This document shows, in pieces, positions 25,472 to 35,622 of a stretch of 64,000 nucleotides of DNA. The DNA comes from Thalassovita sp. (GTDB lineage Bacteria; Pseudomonadota; Alphaproteobacteria; Rhodobacterales; Rhodobacteraceae): positions 868,001 to 932,000 of the forward strand of contig NZ_OY829290.1 in NCBI RefSeq assembly GCF_963691685.1, given 5' to 3'. The number at the start of each line of letters is the position of its first letter. The first letter of the stretch is position 1. The notes under the pieces were generated by a model, which was not told the DNA's origin, did not search any database, and saw only the letters and a program-made list of their open reading frames with translations. The position numbers and the translations under genes were made by a program.

Positions 25472-26311
25472 ACTCAAGACCCATTGATTTGTGCCTAGTG
25501 GCGTGCTTCACGTTTTGAAACCCTAGCGATGGACATGACTGATCTTTTCTGGCTAACAGATACGCAGATGGCGCGTCTTGCGCCATTCCTCCCCAAGTCC
25601 CATAGCAAGCCGTGCGTGGACGATAGGCACGTGTTGAGTGGCATTATCTTCATCAATAGCAATGGCTTGAGGTGGCACGACGCCCCTGCTGGGTATGGGC
25701 CGCACAAGGCGCTGTACAACCGTTGGAAACGGTGGAGCGACAAGGGTATCTTCGCGCGAATGATGACTGGGCTGGCTGCCGAAGACGGCGAGAAGGCAAC
25801 CGTGATGATTGACGCGACCTATCTGAAGGCCCAGCGGACAGCGACCTGCATGGGTGTCAAAAAGGGGGCGTGGGCGCCTAATCGGGCAAACCAAAGGCGC
25901 GTGAACACCAAGTTGTATGCCATCCGCGATAACCAAGGGCGACCGGTTGACCTATTCATGACCGCTGGACAAGTCAGAGGTTATATCGGGGCACGGGCAT
26001 TGCTAGAGGGCCTTCCAAAGGTCGGATGACTGCTCGGGGGCCGTGGTTATGGCGCAGATTGGTTCAGAGAAGCGCTGAAAGACAGAGGGATACGCCCTGC
26101 ATCCCTGGGCGAAACCAACGCAATACGACATCCAAATACGACAAGCGCCACTAGAAACGGCGCAACCGCATAGAGATCATGTTCGGCAGGCTGAAAGACT
26201 GGAGGCGTGTGGCGCCACGTTAAGACAGATGCTCAACGGTCTTCCTGTTAGCAATTGCTCTCGCCACCACCATCGTCATAGTCAAGTTTCGAAACTGAAT
26301 GTGTCCAGAGC
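25472..26311 (+). mobile_element. IS5-family element, decayed, CTAG duplication
   Basis: An 840-bp element with CTAG at both flanks (25468-25471 and 26312-26315). The transposase frame is damaged. Its length shows what the full IS427-like element looked like before the deletion seen in the 4714 and 30291 copies. Confidence 0.8.
25529..26284 (+). pseudogene. IS5-family transposase pseudogene
   Basis: MTDLFWLTDTQMARLAPFL, VMIDATYLKAQRTA and NTKLYAIRDNQGRPVDLF are present, then the frame stops after EGLPKVG at 26027. The continuation GRGYGADWFREALKDRGIRP and the final KDWRRVAPR region are still recognisable across further lesions. Confidence 0.8.
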
Positions 26312-26494
26312 CTAGGCGCAGGGGGAAACGGCAGGCAACGCCGCGCAGCTTGGTGTACAGGGCGAGCGGAGTCTCGCTATTCCTGTGATCAGGCTTTGCC
26401 TAAACGCTGTGTCTGGGCTGCAACGCCGAGCATGGAAATGAGCCTGCCCCAGTGAACTGGTCCGCCGCTATGTTTAGGAAACGGAGGACCACGC

Positions 26495-26773
26495 ATGGCA
26501 AACAAGCGACCGAAGCCGGAAGAGATAGTTTCGAAGTTACGGCAAGTTGAGGTGTTGATGGGGCAAGGCATGTCCCGTCTGGATGCAATCAGACAGATCG
26601 GTGTTGTTGAACAAACCTATTACCGCTGGCGTAAGAAGTATGGCGGAATGGGTGTGGATCAATTGAAGGAGCTGAAGCGGCTTCAAAAGGAAAATGAACG
26701 GCTCAGAAGAGCTGTGTCTGATCTTACGTTGGACAAATTAATCCTGAAGGAAGCCGCAAAGGGAAATTACTAA
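26495..26773 (+). CDS. IS3-family OrfA (copy 2)
   Basis: Same 92-aa product as in copy 1, intact. Confidence 0.93.
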   Translation: MANKRPKPEEIVSKLRQVEVLMGQGMSRLDAIRQIGVVEQTYYRWRKKYGGMGVDQLKELKRLQKENERLRRAVSDLTLDKLILKEAAKGNY

Positions 26774-26910
26774 GCCCCGCTCGCCGTCGTGCATGTATTG
26801 ATCACGTTCGAAGCCAGTTCAAAGTATCGCAACGCAGGGCCTGTCGGGTTCTCGGGCAGCATCGCTCCACACAAAGGCATATCCCGAAAGGCCGCGCCGA
26901 TGAGGATCGT

Positions 26911-27621
26911 TTGGTTGCTGACATGATCGAATTGGCCAGACAGTTTGGCCGCTACGGCTATCGGCGGATCGCGGCTCTGCTCAGAGAGGCGGGTTGGTCC
27001 GTGAGCGATGGTCGTGTCGAACGGCTATGGCGACGAGAGGGGCTAAAGGTTCCAGCAAAACAACCGAAGAAGGGGCGGCTCTGGCTGAATGACGGATCAT
27101 GTGTTCGGCTGAGGCCCGAGTATCGGAACCATGTCTGGAGCTATGACTTCGTGCATTGCCGGACAGATGATGGAAAAGTCTTCAGGACGCTGAACATCAT
27201 TGATGAGCACAGCCGGGAATGTTTGGCGATTAAGGTGCAGCGCAAATTGAACTCGACAGATGTGATCAATGTTCTGACAGACCTGTTCATCCTGCGCGGC
27301 GCTCCGGCATTCATCCGGTCGGATAATGGCCCTGAGTTCGTTGCACAGGCTGTTCGGGACTGGATCACCGCCGTCGGCGCGAAGACCGCCTACATCGAGC
27401 CAGGGTCACCCTGGGAAAACGGATATTGCGAAAGCTTCAACGGGCGGATGCGGGATGAACTTCTCAACGGCGAGGTATTCTACAGCCTGCGCGAAGCGCA
27501 AATCCTGATCGAAGAGTGGAGGAAACACTACAACACAAAAAGGCCCCACAGTGCATTGGGCTACAAACCACCAGCTCCTGAAACCATCATTCCGATGGAT
27601 CAGAGGCCGATCATGCACTAA
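26911..27621 (+). CDS. IS3-family OrfB (copy 2)
   Basis: Same 236-aa product as in copy 1, intact; expressed as an OrfAB fusion by -1 frameshifting. Confidence 0.92.
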   Translation: MVADMIELARQFGRYGYRRIAALLREAGWSVSDGRVERLWRREGLKVPAKQPKKGRLWLNDGSCVRLRPEYRNHVWSYDFVHCRTDDGKVFRTLNIIDEHSRECLAIKVQRKLNSTDVINVLTDLFILRGAPAFIRSDNGPEFVAQAVRDWITAVGAKTAYIEPGSPWENGYCESFNGRMRDELLNGEVFYSLREAQILIEEWRKHYNTKRPHSALGYKPPAPETIIPMDQRPIMH

Positions 27622-28840
27622 CAATCAAAATGGACCACTCAGATGAGGCTGCTCAGAAAAATCCACCGTATTTAGCAAGCCGTCCCTTCACTCCAGGCCT
27701 TTTGGCTGGTCGACGAACATCAAGCACGACTTACAGTCTATCGTTCAGCCACTGGGGTGTCTTGAAGACTTCGCTTTGGGCCCTTTCAATCCTGATGTTG
27801 ATGACCTACCTGTTCACTCATCACCACATCGAAACACTTGAAAAGCACCTGCTCGACCGCTAGATTGACGGGCTGTAAAGATACATGGCGAAGACAGCGA
27901 AGCTCATAACTGTCATCTATTGATCTGCAGACCTAGAGAAATCGTCGATCATCATGAAAACTGAACAATCCGCCTCAAGTGATGCCGTAGTGCCTAAAAG
28001 AGTCGTTATGCTAGCATATGAGGGCGCAAGTTCGATGGACATAATTGGACCGTTGGATCTATTGGCCGGAGTGCAGATTGCACTTAAGAGTCCCGATAAA
28101 CTTTACGAAGTTGAGCTGGTCTCACCTTATGGCGGGCTAATAAATACAAAGCCCGGAAATATTGAGATGAATACAACGGCCGTAGCTGATTTAATTGACG
28201 GTCATATTGACATTCTGTTAATCGCAGGTGGCGAGACAGCATTCGAGATCGCCAAGGATCCTGACATATGTTCGTTGATTGAAAGTCTGGCCTTGCGATC
28301 AACCTATTTGGCTAGCATCTGCACCGGTGCTTTTCTACTAGCACAAGCTGGGCTTCTTAAAAACCGTCGAGCTACTACACATTGGGCTTGGTCCAAGAAG
28401 CTTTCAGACGACTTTCCCGACACTTTAGTTGATGCGGAAAAAATATACGTAAAGGATGGAAATATTTTTACGTCTGCAGGTATTACTTCGGGGATGGATC
28501 TTGCCTTAGCGCTAATTCAGTCTGATTTTGGTGCCGAGACTGCATTAACCGTCGCTCAATACTGGGTGATGGTTCTAAAGAGATCAGGTGGGCAATCTCA
28601 ATTTAGCTCCCTCTTGCCTGCCCCCCAAGAGATTAGTACACCGATTGACCGTGTTATTACGTGGGCACAAAAAAACTTGACTTCAGATCTCTCAGTCGAC
28701 GAAATGGCAAAGCACATCGCCATGAGTCCTAGAAATTTCTCGAGAAGGTTTACGAAAGAGGTGGGATTGACGCCTGCAAAATATGTTGAAACTCTTCGTT
28801 TTGAGCTACTCCCCAATCATTGGACAGTTTCCGGCGTAGA

Positions 28841-29716
28841 TTAAGCTACTCTTTGCTCCTGCTGATCGGTTTGGTTTTCTTCTTTTCTCAGCCAATAGAC
28901 CACGGCTGGTGGTTTGCCGCCAAGGGCGGAATGAGGACGCTTTCGGTTGTAGAACTCGATCCATTTTCCGACACCCGCTTTGGCTTCCGATCCGGCCTCC
29001 CAGGCGTGCAGGTAGACGCATTCGTATTTCAGGCTCCGCCAGAGCCGCTCGACAAAGATGTTGTCCAGGAACCGGCCCTTGCCATCCATCGAGATACGCA
29101 CTCCGGATCGGCGTAGCCGGTCGGTCCAGGCAAACGAGGTGAACTGGCTGCCCTGATCTGTATTCATGATTTCCGGTGGGCCAAACTTGGCGATGGCCTC
29201 GTTCAGCGCCTCGACGCAGAAGTCGGCTTCCAGCGTGTTCGAGATGCGCCAGGCCAGCACCTTTCGGGTGTGCCAATCCATGATGGCGACCAGATACAGA
29301 AAGCCTCTGCGCATCGGCAGATACGTGATGTCGGCACACCAGACCTGATTGGGGCGCTCCACCCGTAGGCCACGCAGCAGATAGGGATAGGTCTTGTGCC
29401 CTTTCGCTGCCTTGCTGGTGTTTGGTTTCTGATAGATCGGCATCAAGCCCATCAGCCGCATCAAGCGTCGGATGCGCTTCTCGTTCACCAGATGACCTTC
29501 GTTTCGCAGATGCCAAGTCATTTGCCGGACACCAAAGAACGGTGCTTCCAGAAACTGCTCGTCGATCTGCCGCATCAACATCAGGTTCATCGCCGTCTCG
29601 CCCTTGGCGGTGTAGTAAAACGATGACCGCGAGATCGACAACAGCTTGCACTGTTTACCAATTGAAAGGTTGGTATTGCCAGGCTCGACCATCTTGCGCC
29701 TCACTTGCCGATCCAC
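28841..29716 (-). CDS. IS3-family OrfB (DDE transposase)
   Basis: A 291-aa transposase: HTH_21 region (FFGVRQMTWHLRNEGHLVN), first Asp in VWCADITYLPMRRG, second Asp in IMNTDQGSQFTSF, Glu in DNIFVERLWRSLKYE, and RPHSALGGKPPA. It overlaps orfA by 16 bp; the A-rich run near 29735 (ACAAAAAATCG on the coding strand) is the likely frameshift site. Confidence 0.92.
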   Translation of the reverse strand: MDRQVRRKMVEPGNTNLSIGKQCKLLSISRSSFYYTAKGETAMNLMLMRQIDEQFLEAPFFGVRQMTWHLRNEGHLVNEKRIRRLMRLMGLMPIYQKPNTSKAAKGHKTYPYLLRGLRVERPNQVWCADITYLPMRRGFLYLVAIMDWHTRKVLAWRISNTLEADFCVEALNEAIAKFGPPEIMNTDQGSQFTSFAWTDRLRRSGVRISMDGKGRFLDNIFVERLWRSLKYECVYLHAWEAGSEAKAGVGKWIEFYNRKRPHSALGGKPPAVVYWLRKEENQTDQQEQRVA

Positions 29717-29994
29717 GGCTTGAGCTTTCGTGACAAAAAATCGTTGGCCACGGCCAGCTCCCCGATCTTCGCGTGCAGTTCTTTGACCTGCTCCTCGTCG
29801 ATCTCTGGGGGCTTCTTTCCGCCACGCTCGAACACGCCGGACGCGCCTTCCAGAAGCGCCCGTTTCCAGCTGTGGATCATCGTCGGGTGAACGCCAAACT
29901 GGCTCGCCAGCTCAGCAACAGTCCGCTCGCCCTTCAAAGCCTCAAGTGCAACTTTGGCCTTGAAATCGGGCGAATGGTTCTTCCGTTTCGACAT
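29701..29994 (-). CDS. IS3-family OrfA
   Basis: A 97-aa helix-turn-helix protein: HSPDFKAKVALEALKGERT, AELASQFGVHPTMIHSWKRAL, then EEQVKELHAKIGELAVANDFL. Intact. Confidence 0.92.
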   Translation of the reverse strand: MSKRKNHSPDFKAKVALEALKGERTVAELASQFGVHPTMIHSWKRALLEGASGVFERGGKKPPEIDEEQVKELHAKIGELAVANDFLSRKLKPWIGK

Positions 29995-30240
29995 CTTTGA
30001 TCTCCTCTTCGTCGAAGATCAGCAGACAACAAATCGTAGCTTACGTCAGTGTCCGAAATTCAGGGGGTAGCTCATTTATACAAAGCCAAAAGTCACTTGG
30101 AGCTGTCTGGAAAGTCATTAGATGAAATTGCAAGAGTTACTGGTTTTGCGAATGCAGACAGTTTGCGCCGTAGCTTTCTTCGCACTTTCAAGGTTTCACC
30201 AAAATATTACAGACAGCGAAATGGCTAGAACCTGTATTTC

Positions 30241-30933
30241 TTAGTCGACCCAAGCGGTCCATTTCTTCACTTCTTTGACGATCGCATTAAGCTCCAGCCT
30301 GATTGATTTTCGCAGCCAGAAGATGACGGTTGCGACGAGGGCGACGGCCTTGAGGAAGACCACCGGACATCTGTCGTCGCGTGTCGCAACCCGGCGCCAG
30401 TCCTTCAGCCTGCCGAACATGATTTCGATGCCGTTGCGGCTTTTGTAGCGGCGCTTGTCGTATTTGACGGGCTTTCCGCGCGACTTGCGGCCCGGGATGC
30501 ATGGCCTGATCCCCTTGTCTTTCAGGGCGTCGCAGAACCAGTCCGCGTCATATCCGCGATCTACCAGAAGCCATTCGGCCCGATCGGCCGACAGCGCCCC
30601 CCCCTTCTTGCCGCGCATGCTTGACGCCGTGCGGTGGGCTTTGAGATAGGTCGCGTCGATCATGATGGTCTTCTGATCTGCCGCCTCAGCGGCCAGTCCT
30701 TCGAAGATCCTGGCGAACACGCCAATCTCGCTCCAGCGCTTCCAGCGATTGTAGAGCGTCTTCGGTGGGCCGTATTCATTCGGCGCATCGCACCATCGTA
30801 ACCCATTGCGATTGGATAAGACTATCCCGCTAAGAACGCGCCGGACATCGACACGCGGCTTGCCATGGCTCCTCGGAAAGTAAGGTTGAAGCCGCGCCAT
30901 CTGCTCGTCGCTTAGTCAGAAAAGATTGCTCAT
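30241..30933 (-). pseudogene. IS5-family transposase pseudogene
   Basis: From ATG 30933: MSNLF, stop, then an open frame LSDEQMARLQPYFPRS with VLSGIVLSNRNGLRW, VFARIFEGLAAEAA, the joint KKGGALSADRAEWLLVDRG, and KDWRRVATRDDRCP. The normal stop after FWL is lost and the frame reads ~30 codons out of the element to 30241. The missing block between the two Asp regions makes it inactive. Confidence 0.85.
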
Positions 30934-31005
30934 GATGCCCCCATTTTTGCAGGCACGTGAATCACGCAACCAAATCAGCCGCAAGCTGATTAATGGGTCC
31001 TGAGC
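30291..31005 (-). mobile_element. IS5-family deletion derivative with TTAA duplication
   Basis: Flanked by TTAA (30287-30290 and 31006-31009). It carries the same internal deletion joint as the copy at 4714-5428, yet has a different target duplication, so the deleted form seems to have moved as a unit. Confidence 0.85.
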
Positions 31006-31070
31006 TTAAGGCAGTGAGCCTGCCCCAGTGAACTGGTCCGCCGCTATGTTTAGGAAACGGAGGACCACGC

Positions 31071-31349
31071 ATGGCAAACAAGCGACCGAAGCCGGAAGAG
31101 ATAGTTTCGAAGTTACGGCAAGTTGAGGTGTTGATGGGGCAAGGCATGTCCCGTCTGGATGCAATCAGACAGATCGGTGTTGTTGAACAAACCTATTACC
31201 GCTGGCGTAAGAAGTATGGCGGAATGGGTGTGGATCAATTGAAGGAGCTGAAGCGGCTTCAAAAGGAAAATGAACGGCTCAGAAGAGCTGTGTCTGATCT
31301 TACGTTGGACAAATTAATCCTGAAGGAAGCCGCAAAGGGAAATTACTAA
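31071..31349 (+). CDS. IS3-family OrfA (copy 3)
   Basis: Identical 92-aa product to copies 1 and 2. Confidence 0.93.
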   Translation: MANKRPKPEEIVSKLRQVEVLMGQGMSRLDAIRQIGVVEQTYYRWRKKYGGMGVDQLKELKRLQKENERLRRAVSDLTLDKLILKEAAKGNY

Positions 31350-31486
31350 GCCCCGCTCGCCGTCGTGCATGTATTGATCACGTTCGAAGCCAGTTCAAAG
31401 TATCGCAACGCAGGGCCTGTCGGGTTCTCGGGCAGCATCGCTCCACACAAAGGCATATCCCGAAAGGCCGCGCCGATGAGGATCGT

Positions 31487-32194
31487 TTGGTTGCTGACAT
31501 GATCGAATTGGCCAGACAGTTTGGCCGCTACGGCTATCGGCGGATCGCGGCTCTGCTCAGAGAGGCGGGTTGGTCCGTGAGCGATGGTCGTGTCGAACGG
31601 CTATGGCGACGAGAGGGGCTGAAGGTTCCAGCAAAACAACCGAAGAAGGGGCGGCTCTGGCTGAATGACGGATCATGTGTTCGGCTGAGGCCCGAGTATC
31701 GGAACCATGTCTGGAGCTATGACTTCGTGCATTGCCGGACAGATGATGGAAAAGTCTTCAGGACGCTGAACATCATTGATGAGCACAGCCGGGAATGTTT
31801 GGCGATTAAGGTGCAGCGCAAATTGAACTCGACAGATGTGATCAATGTTCTGACAGACCTGTTCATCCTGCGCGGCGCTCCGGCATTCATCCGGTCGGAT
31901 AATGGCCCTGAGTTCGTTGCACAGGCTGTTCGGGACTGGATCACCGCCGTCGGCGCGAAGACCGCCTACATCGAGCCAGGGTCACCCTGGGAAAACGGAT
32001 ATTGCGAAAGCTTCAACGGGCGGATGCGGGATGAACTTCTCAACGGCGAGGTATTCTACAGCCTGCGCGAAGCGCAAATCCTGATCGAAGAGTGGAGGAA
32101 ACACTACAACACAAGGCCCCACAGTGCATTGGGCTACAAACCACCAGCTCCTGAAACCATCATTCCGATGGATCAGAGGCCGATCATGCACTAA
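31487..32194 (+). CDS. IS3-family OrfB (copy 3)
   Basis: 235 aa; one Lys shorter than the other copies just before RPHSALGY. Catalytic residues retained, so probably still functional. Confidence 0.9.
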   Translation: MVADMIELARQFGRYGYRRIAALLREAGWSVSDGRVERLWRREGLKVPAKQPKKGRLWLNDGSCVRLRPEYRNHVWSYDFVHCRTDDGKVFRTLNIIDEHSRECLAIKVQRKLNSTDVINVLTDLFILRGAPAFIRSDNGPEFVAQAVRDWITAVGAKTAYIEPGSPWENGYCESFNGRMRDELLNGEVFYSLREAQILIEEWRKHYNTRPHSALGYKPPAPETIIPMDQRPIMH

Positions 32195-32228
32195 CAATCA
32201 AAATGGACCACTCAGATGAGGCTGCTCA

Positions 32229-32458
32229 CTTCAATTGATCCACACCCATTCCGCCATACTTCTTACGCCAGCGGTAATAGGTTTGTTCAACAACACCGAT
32301 CTGTCTGATTGCATCCAGACGGGACATGCCTTGCCCCATCAACACCTCAACTTGCCGTAACTTCGAAACTATCTCTTCCGGCTTCGGTCGCTTGTTTGCC
32401 ATGCGTGGTCCTCCGTTTCCTAAACATAGCGGCGGACCAGTTCACTGGGGGAGGCTCA
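32229..32458 (-). mobile_element. Truncated inverted IS3 copy (left end and OrfA start)
   Basis: Reverse complement of the first ~230 bp of copy 3: it keeps the terminal repeat (ending at 32458 as GGCTCA), the OrfA start and about 59 codons, then abuts copy 3. Two such copies in inverted orientation suggest an intramolecular transposition or an adjacent deletion. Confidence 0.85.
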
Positions 32459-32520
32459 TGACGACGAACCAGAAATACTCCTTTGCGCAAACCACCAAAT
32501 AATTCCGGTAGGCGCTGACG

Positions 32521-35500
32521 TCACACACCCCGCCTTGCTAGCTTCTCACCCAGAACTAACATTGCGGGTGTCACAACCAATGTCAGAATAGTCGAAATCA
32601 TCAATCCGCCAGCAATCGCCGAAGACAACTCTGTCCACAACTGCGCTGAAGGTGCGCCATAGACGATCTCACGAGTAAAAAAGTTTAGGTTGACGCCGAT
32701 TACCATTGGCATCAGACCAAGTGAAGTCGTTACAGAGGTCAAAATCACGGGGCGCAGGCGTTGCGCGCCTGTCCGAAGCGCCGCTTCTAGTGGCGATTGC
32801 CCCGTCCTCTTGAGATCATTGTAGGTGTCGATCAAAACGATGTTGTTGTTCACTACAATACCAGCCAAGGCGATTACTCCGATGCCCCCCATAACGATGC
32901 CGAACGGGCGACCAGTTACGATCAGGCCCAGCAGCACACCAGCGATGGAAAAGACGATTGCCGACATGACAACCAAGGCTTGGTAGAAGTTGTTGAACTG
33001 CAGAACCAAGATCACGAACATTAGGAAGATGGCCGTTGCAAATGCCCCGACCAGAAAGAGCATACTTTCGGCCTGATCCTCTGCCTCACCCGCAAAGTTG
33101 AACGCTACACCATGGGGTAGTTCGGCAGCGTTCAACGCAGCAGTAAGTGCAATGACTTGATCGTTAACCAAGATACCTGGTGCGACATTTGCCTCAATCG
33201 TGGCTACACGTTGCTCATCAATACGGCGGATCACCCCAGTGCGGTCTGATGGAGCGAACGTCACAAAATTCGAGATCGGGACCAGACCAGCCGTCGTAGG
33301 CACACGGAGGCTGCCAAGCTCTGCCAATGTGCGTTCTTCACGAGGAAACCGCACACGGATATCCAAACTGCCATCTACGTCATCAGGGCGATAGTTGGCC
33401 ACGGTGATACCCTGGGTCAATAGCTGGACGGCTTGCCCTAATAGGCTTACGTCGGCACCGAATCTGGCGGCTTGTGCACGGTTCACCAAGATTGAAACCT
33501 CAACACCCGGTACAGGGCGGGTATCGGTTACATCAGTAAAACCACCTAGACTTTCCATGATCTCGCGCACTTGCCGCACCGCTTCATTCTGAACATCAGG
33601 ATTGCGGGCTGTGATTTGCAGGTTCACAGGTTTACCCGCGGTCGGGCCGCCACTTTCGGTTTGCACCTGCACATCAATGCCAGCGATGTCGGACACGCTT
33701 TCACGAATATCGACGCCAATTTCGGCGGCGGTGCGTCGTGTGTCCCATGGCATTAGTTCCAACTGCAACGTGCCAATTGTTTCTTCGTCTCCTTGGCCTG
33801 CGGACATGATGGAGCGTGCGTAAATGCTGGCAATCTCGTCATAAGGCAGAATGCGCTCTTCTACGGCCCGCACTAGCGCGTCACGTTGAAAGATTGAGAA
33901 GTTGTCACGTGCGCGGATCTGGATCTGCATGAAGTCAGGTTCGATGGACGGGAAGAAGCTGACGCCTTTGCCGAATTGTCCGTAAGCACTGAACCCGCCA
34001 AGCAGTAAAGCCACGGCCAACAAAAGCGTCGCAGAAGGACGTATGATCGCCCACTCAAGCACTCGCAAGTAACTACCTGAGAAGCCGCGCATGTCGCGCG
34101 GATCACCGATTTCAGCGGCATGCAGAGACGCTTTGGCTTTAGCCGATTGTGGAGGACGTTTGCCGATCAGCCCCCCCATGACGGGGATGAAAATCAACGC
34201 CATGAACAAGGATGCTGATAGCGTCAGGATCACTGTGATCGGTAGGTACTTCATGAATTCACCCACCATGCCGGTCCAGAATAGGAGTGGGAAAAACACG
34301 GATAGAGTAGTCGCAGTTGATGCAATGATCGGCCAAGCCATGCGTTTGGCGGCCACCGCGTATGCCTGCCTTGCTGGCAAGCCCTCTTGTAGCTTTCGGT
34401 CGGCCATTTCGGTGGTCACAATGGCTCCATCGACCAGCATTCCGACAACCAAGATCAATGCAAACAGAACGATTATATTCATGGACAAATCCATCGCCCA
34501 AAGCGAGACAATACCCGCCAAGAACGCACCAGGGATGGATAGGCCAACCAGAATGGCAGACCGTGTTCCCAGTGCTAGGACGATGACGATCATCACGAGG
34601 ATCACCGCAGCGATCACGTTGGCTTCAAGGTCAGACAGCATGTCTTTCACCTGAACGGATTGATCCTGCAAATAGGTGACCTCAACACTGTCGGGCCAAT
34701 CCAAGCTCAGTTCCGCTACCAGAGCTTTCACTTCATCGACAGTACTAATGATGTTGGCACCAGATCGTTTGGTGATCTCCAAAGCTAATGCAGGCTGGCC
34801 ATTGATGCGGGCAAAGGATGTTGGGTCCTCAAATGTGCGACGGATGGTGGCTACATCGCCGAAGGTTACCACAGCATCCCCGCGAACCTTGACGGGCATA
34901 GACATCACGTCCTCTAGGTCTTCGATCAGGCCAGGAACTTTAAGGACGATACGACCGACGCCCGTCTCAATTGCACCCGCTGCAATCAGTTGGTTGTTGC
35001 GTTGAAGCTGGCCGATCAGTTCATCGAACGCCAGATTGTAAGTTTCGAACACGGTGGGATCGATTAGGACCTCAAGAAACTCGAACCGTTGACCGCCTAT
35101 GTCCACTTCCAACACACCGCCCAAGCCTTCGATCTCTTCTTGCATCTGGTTTGCAATATCGTTCAGCGTCCGCTCTGGCACAGGGCCAGACAAGATTGCT
35201 GTGATGATCGGAAACAGAGCCGTGTTAATTTCAGTGATGGTGATGTCACGGGCGCCTTCTGGCAGCTCACCCTGCACGCGGTCCGCTGCATCACGCACCT
35301 TATCAAGTGCCTCTTGGTTGTCGCCGCCTGGTGCGAACTCAAGCTGGATGGATGCAAAACCTTCGGTTGCTTCAGACTTCATCGATATCAGCCCAGCGAT
35401 TGACCCAAACTCAGCTTCCATTGGCTCCAACAACAGACGTTCGGCATCGGACGGGCTGATCCCATCCAATCCTGATGAGACGTAAAACAAGGGCAGTGGA

Positions 35501-35622
35501 ATCTCGGGGTTAGCTTCCTTAGGAATAGCAGAATAGGCATAGGCACCTACAGATAGGATCAATAGCAGCGCCATGACCACAACGCGGGACCTTGAGAAGG
35601 CGAAATCAACGATAGCGTTCAT
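32521..35622 (-). CDS. RND-family efflux transporter, inner-membrane pump
   Basis: A 1033-aa proton-driven efflux pump of the AcrB/HAE type. N-terminal TM1 (VVVMALLLILSVGAYAYSAIP), periplasmic porter loop with SPSDAERLLLEPMEAEFGS, TM2-6 with VLALGTRSAILVGLSIPGAF and IILFALILVVGMLVDGAIV (the Asp relay of TM4), a second porter half, and TM8-12 ending MISTILTLVVTPAMLVLGE. Full length. It is cotranscribed with the adaptor upstream (the start touches the adaptor's stop). No outer-membrane TolC gene and no local regulator, so it probably uses a TolC encoded elsewhere. Confidence 0.93.
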   Translation of the reverse strand: MNAIVDFAFSRSRVVVMALLLILSVGAYAYSAIPKEANPEIPLPLFYVSSGLDGISPSDAERLLLEPMEAEFGSIAGLISMKSEATEGFASIQLEFAPGGDNQEALDKVRDAADRVQGELPEGARDITITEINTALFPIITAILSGPVPERTLNDIANQMQEEIEGLGGVLEVDIGGQRFEFLEVLIDPTVFETYNLAFDELIGQLQRNNQLIAAGAIETGVGRIVLKVPGLIEDLEDVMSMPVKVRGDAVVTFGDVATIRRTFEDPTSFARINGQPALALEITKRSGANIISTVDEVKALVAELSLDWPDSVEVTYLQDQSVQVKDMLSDLEANVIAAVILVMIVIVLALGTRSAILVGLSIPGAFLAGIVSLWAMDLSMNIIVLFALILVVGMLVDGAIVTTEMADRKLQEGLPARQAYAVAAKRMAWPIIASTATTLSVFFPLLFWTGMVGEFMKYLPITVILTLSASLFMALIFIPVMGGLIGKRPPQSAKAKASLHAAEIGDPRDMRGFSGSYLRVLEWAIIRPSATLLLAVALLLGGFSAYGQFGKGVSFFPSIEPDFMQIQIRARDNFSIFQRDALVRAVEERILPYDEIASIYARSIMSAGQGDEETIGTLQLELMPWDTRRTAAEIGVDIRESVSDIAGIDVQVQTESGGPTAGKPVNLQITARNPDVQNEAVRQVREIMESLGGFTDVTDTRPVPGVEVSILVNRAQAARFGADVSLLGQAVQLLTQGITVANYRPDDVDGSLDIRVRFPREERTLAELGSLRVPTTAGLVPISNFVTFAPSDRTGVIRRIDEQRVATIEANVAPGILVNDQVIALTAALNAAELPHGVAFNFAGEAEDQAESMLFLVGAFATAIFLMFVILVLQFNNFYQALVVMSAIVFSIAGVLLGLIVTGRPFGIVMGGIGVIALAGIVVNNNIVLIDTYNDLKRTGQSPLEAALRTGAQRLRPVILTSVTTSLGLMPMVIGVNLNFFTREIVYGAPSAQLWTELSSAIAGGLMISTILTLVVTPAMLVLGEKLARRGV

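Larger units (their letters stand above)
26439..27655 (+). mobile_element. IS3-family element, copy 2, with GAAA duplication
   Basis: Base-for-base like copy 1 as far as I compared (1217 bp). Flanked on both sides by GAAA (26435-26438 and 27656-27659), a 4-bp target duplication typical of IS407-like IS3 elements. Most likely a recent insertion. Confidence 0.93.
28802..30074 (-). mobile_element. IS3-family element (1273 bp) with TTT duplication
   Basis: Ends TGAGCTACTCCCC and the complement of TGAGCTACCCCCT; flanks TTT at 28799-28801 and 30075-30077. Different from the two other IS3 types here. Both frames are intact, so it may be active and the insertion recent. Confidence 0.92.
27954..30228 (+). 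pseudogene. GlxA-type AraC regulator split by an IS3 element
   Basis: 27954-28801 encodes a DJ-1/PfpI-like domain (VVMLAYEGASSMDIIGPLD, ASICTGAFLLAQAGLL with the elbow Cys, ATTHWAW) and the first AraC helix-turn-helix (LSVDEMAKHIAMSPRNFSRRF, VGLTPAKYVETLRF). At 28802 an IS3 element starts. After it, 30078-30228 continues in frame with LYKAKSHLELSGKSLDEIA, TGFANADSLRRSF and KVSPKYYRQ, the second helix-turn-helix, ending at TAG 30226-30228. Removing the element and one TTT restores a 332-aa protein of normal GlxA length. The disrupted form ends shortly after 28801 and lacks its second DNA-binding helix pair. Its target is unknown. Confidence 0.92.
31015..32228 (+). mobile_element. IS3-family element, copy 3 (1214 bp)
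   Basis: Same element as copies 1 and 2, with a 3-bp in-frame deletion near 32115 (NTRPHS instead of NTKRPHS) and at least one silent change (near 31621). Flanks GCAG and CTTC do not match; a truncated inverted copy begins at once on the right, pointing to a later rearrangement. Confidence 0.92.

Noticed and set aside
27630..27863. 77-codon ORF beginning in the right end of IS3 copy 2
   Set aside because: Starts inside the terminal repeat, and the part outside shows no known domain; probably fortuitous. The 298-bp gap to the AraC gene holds nothing I can support.
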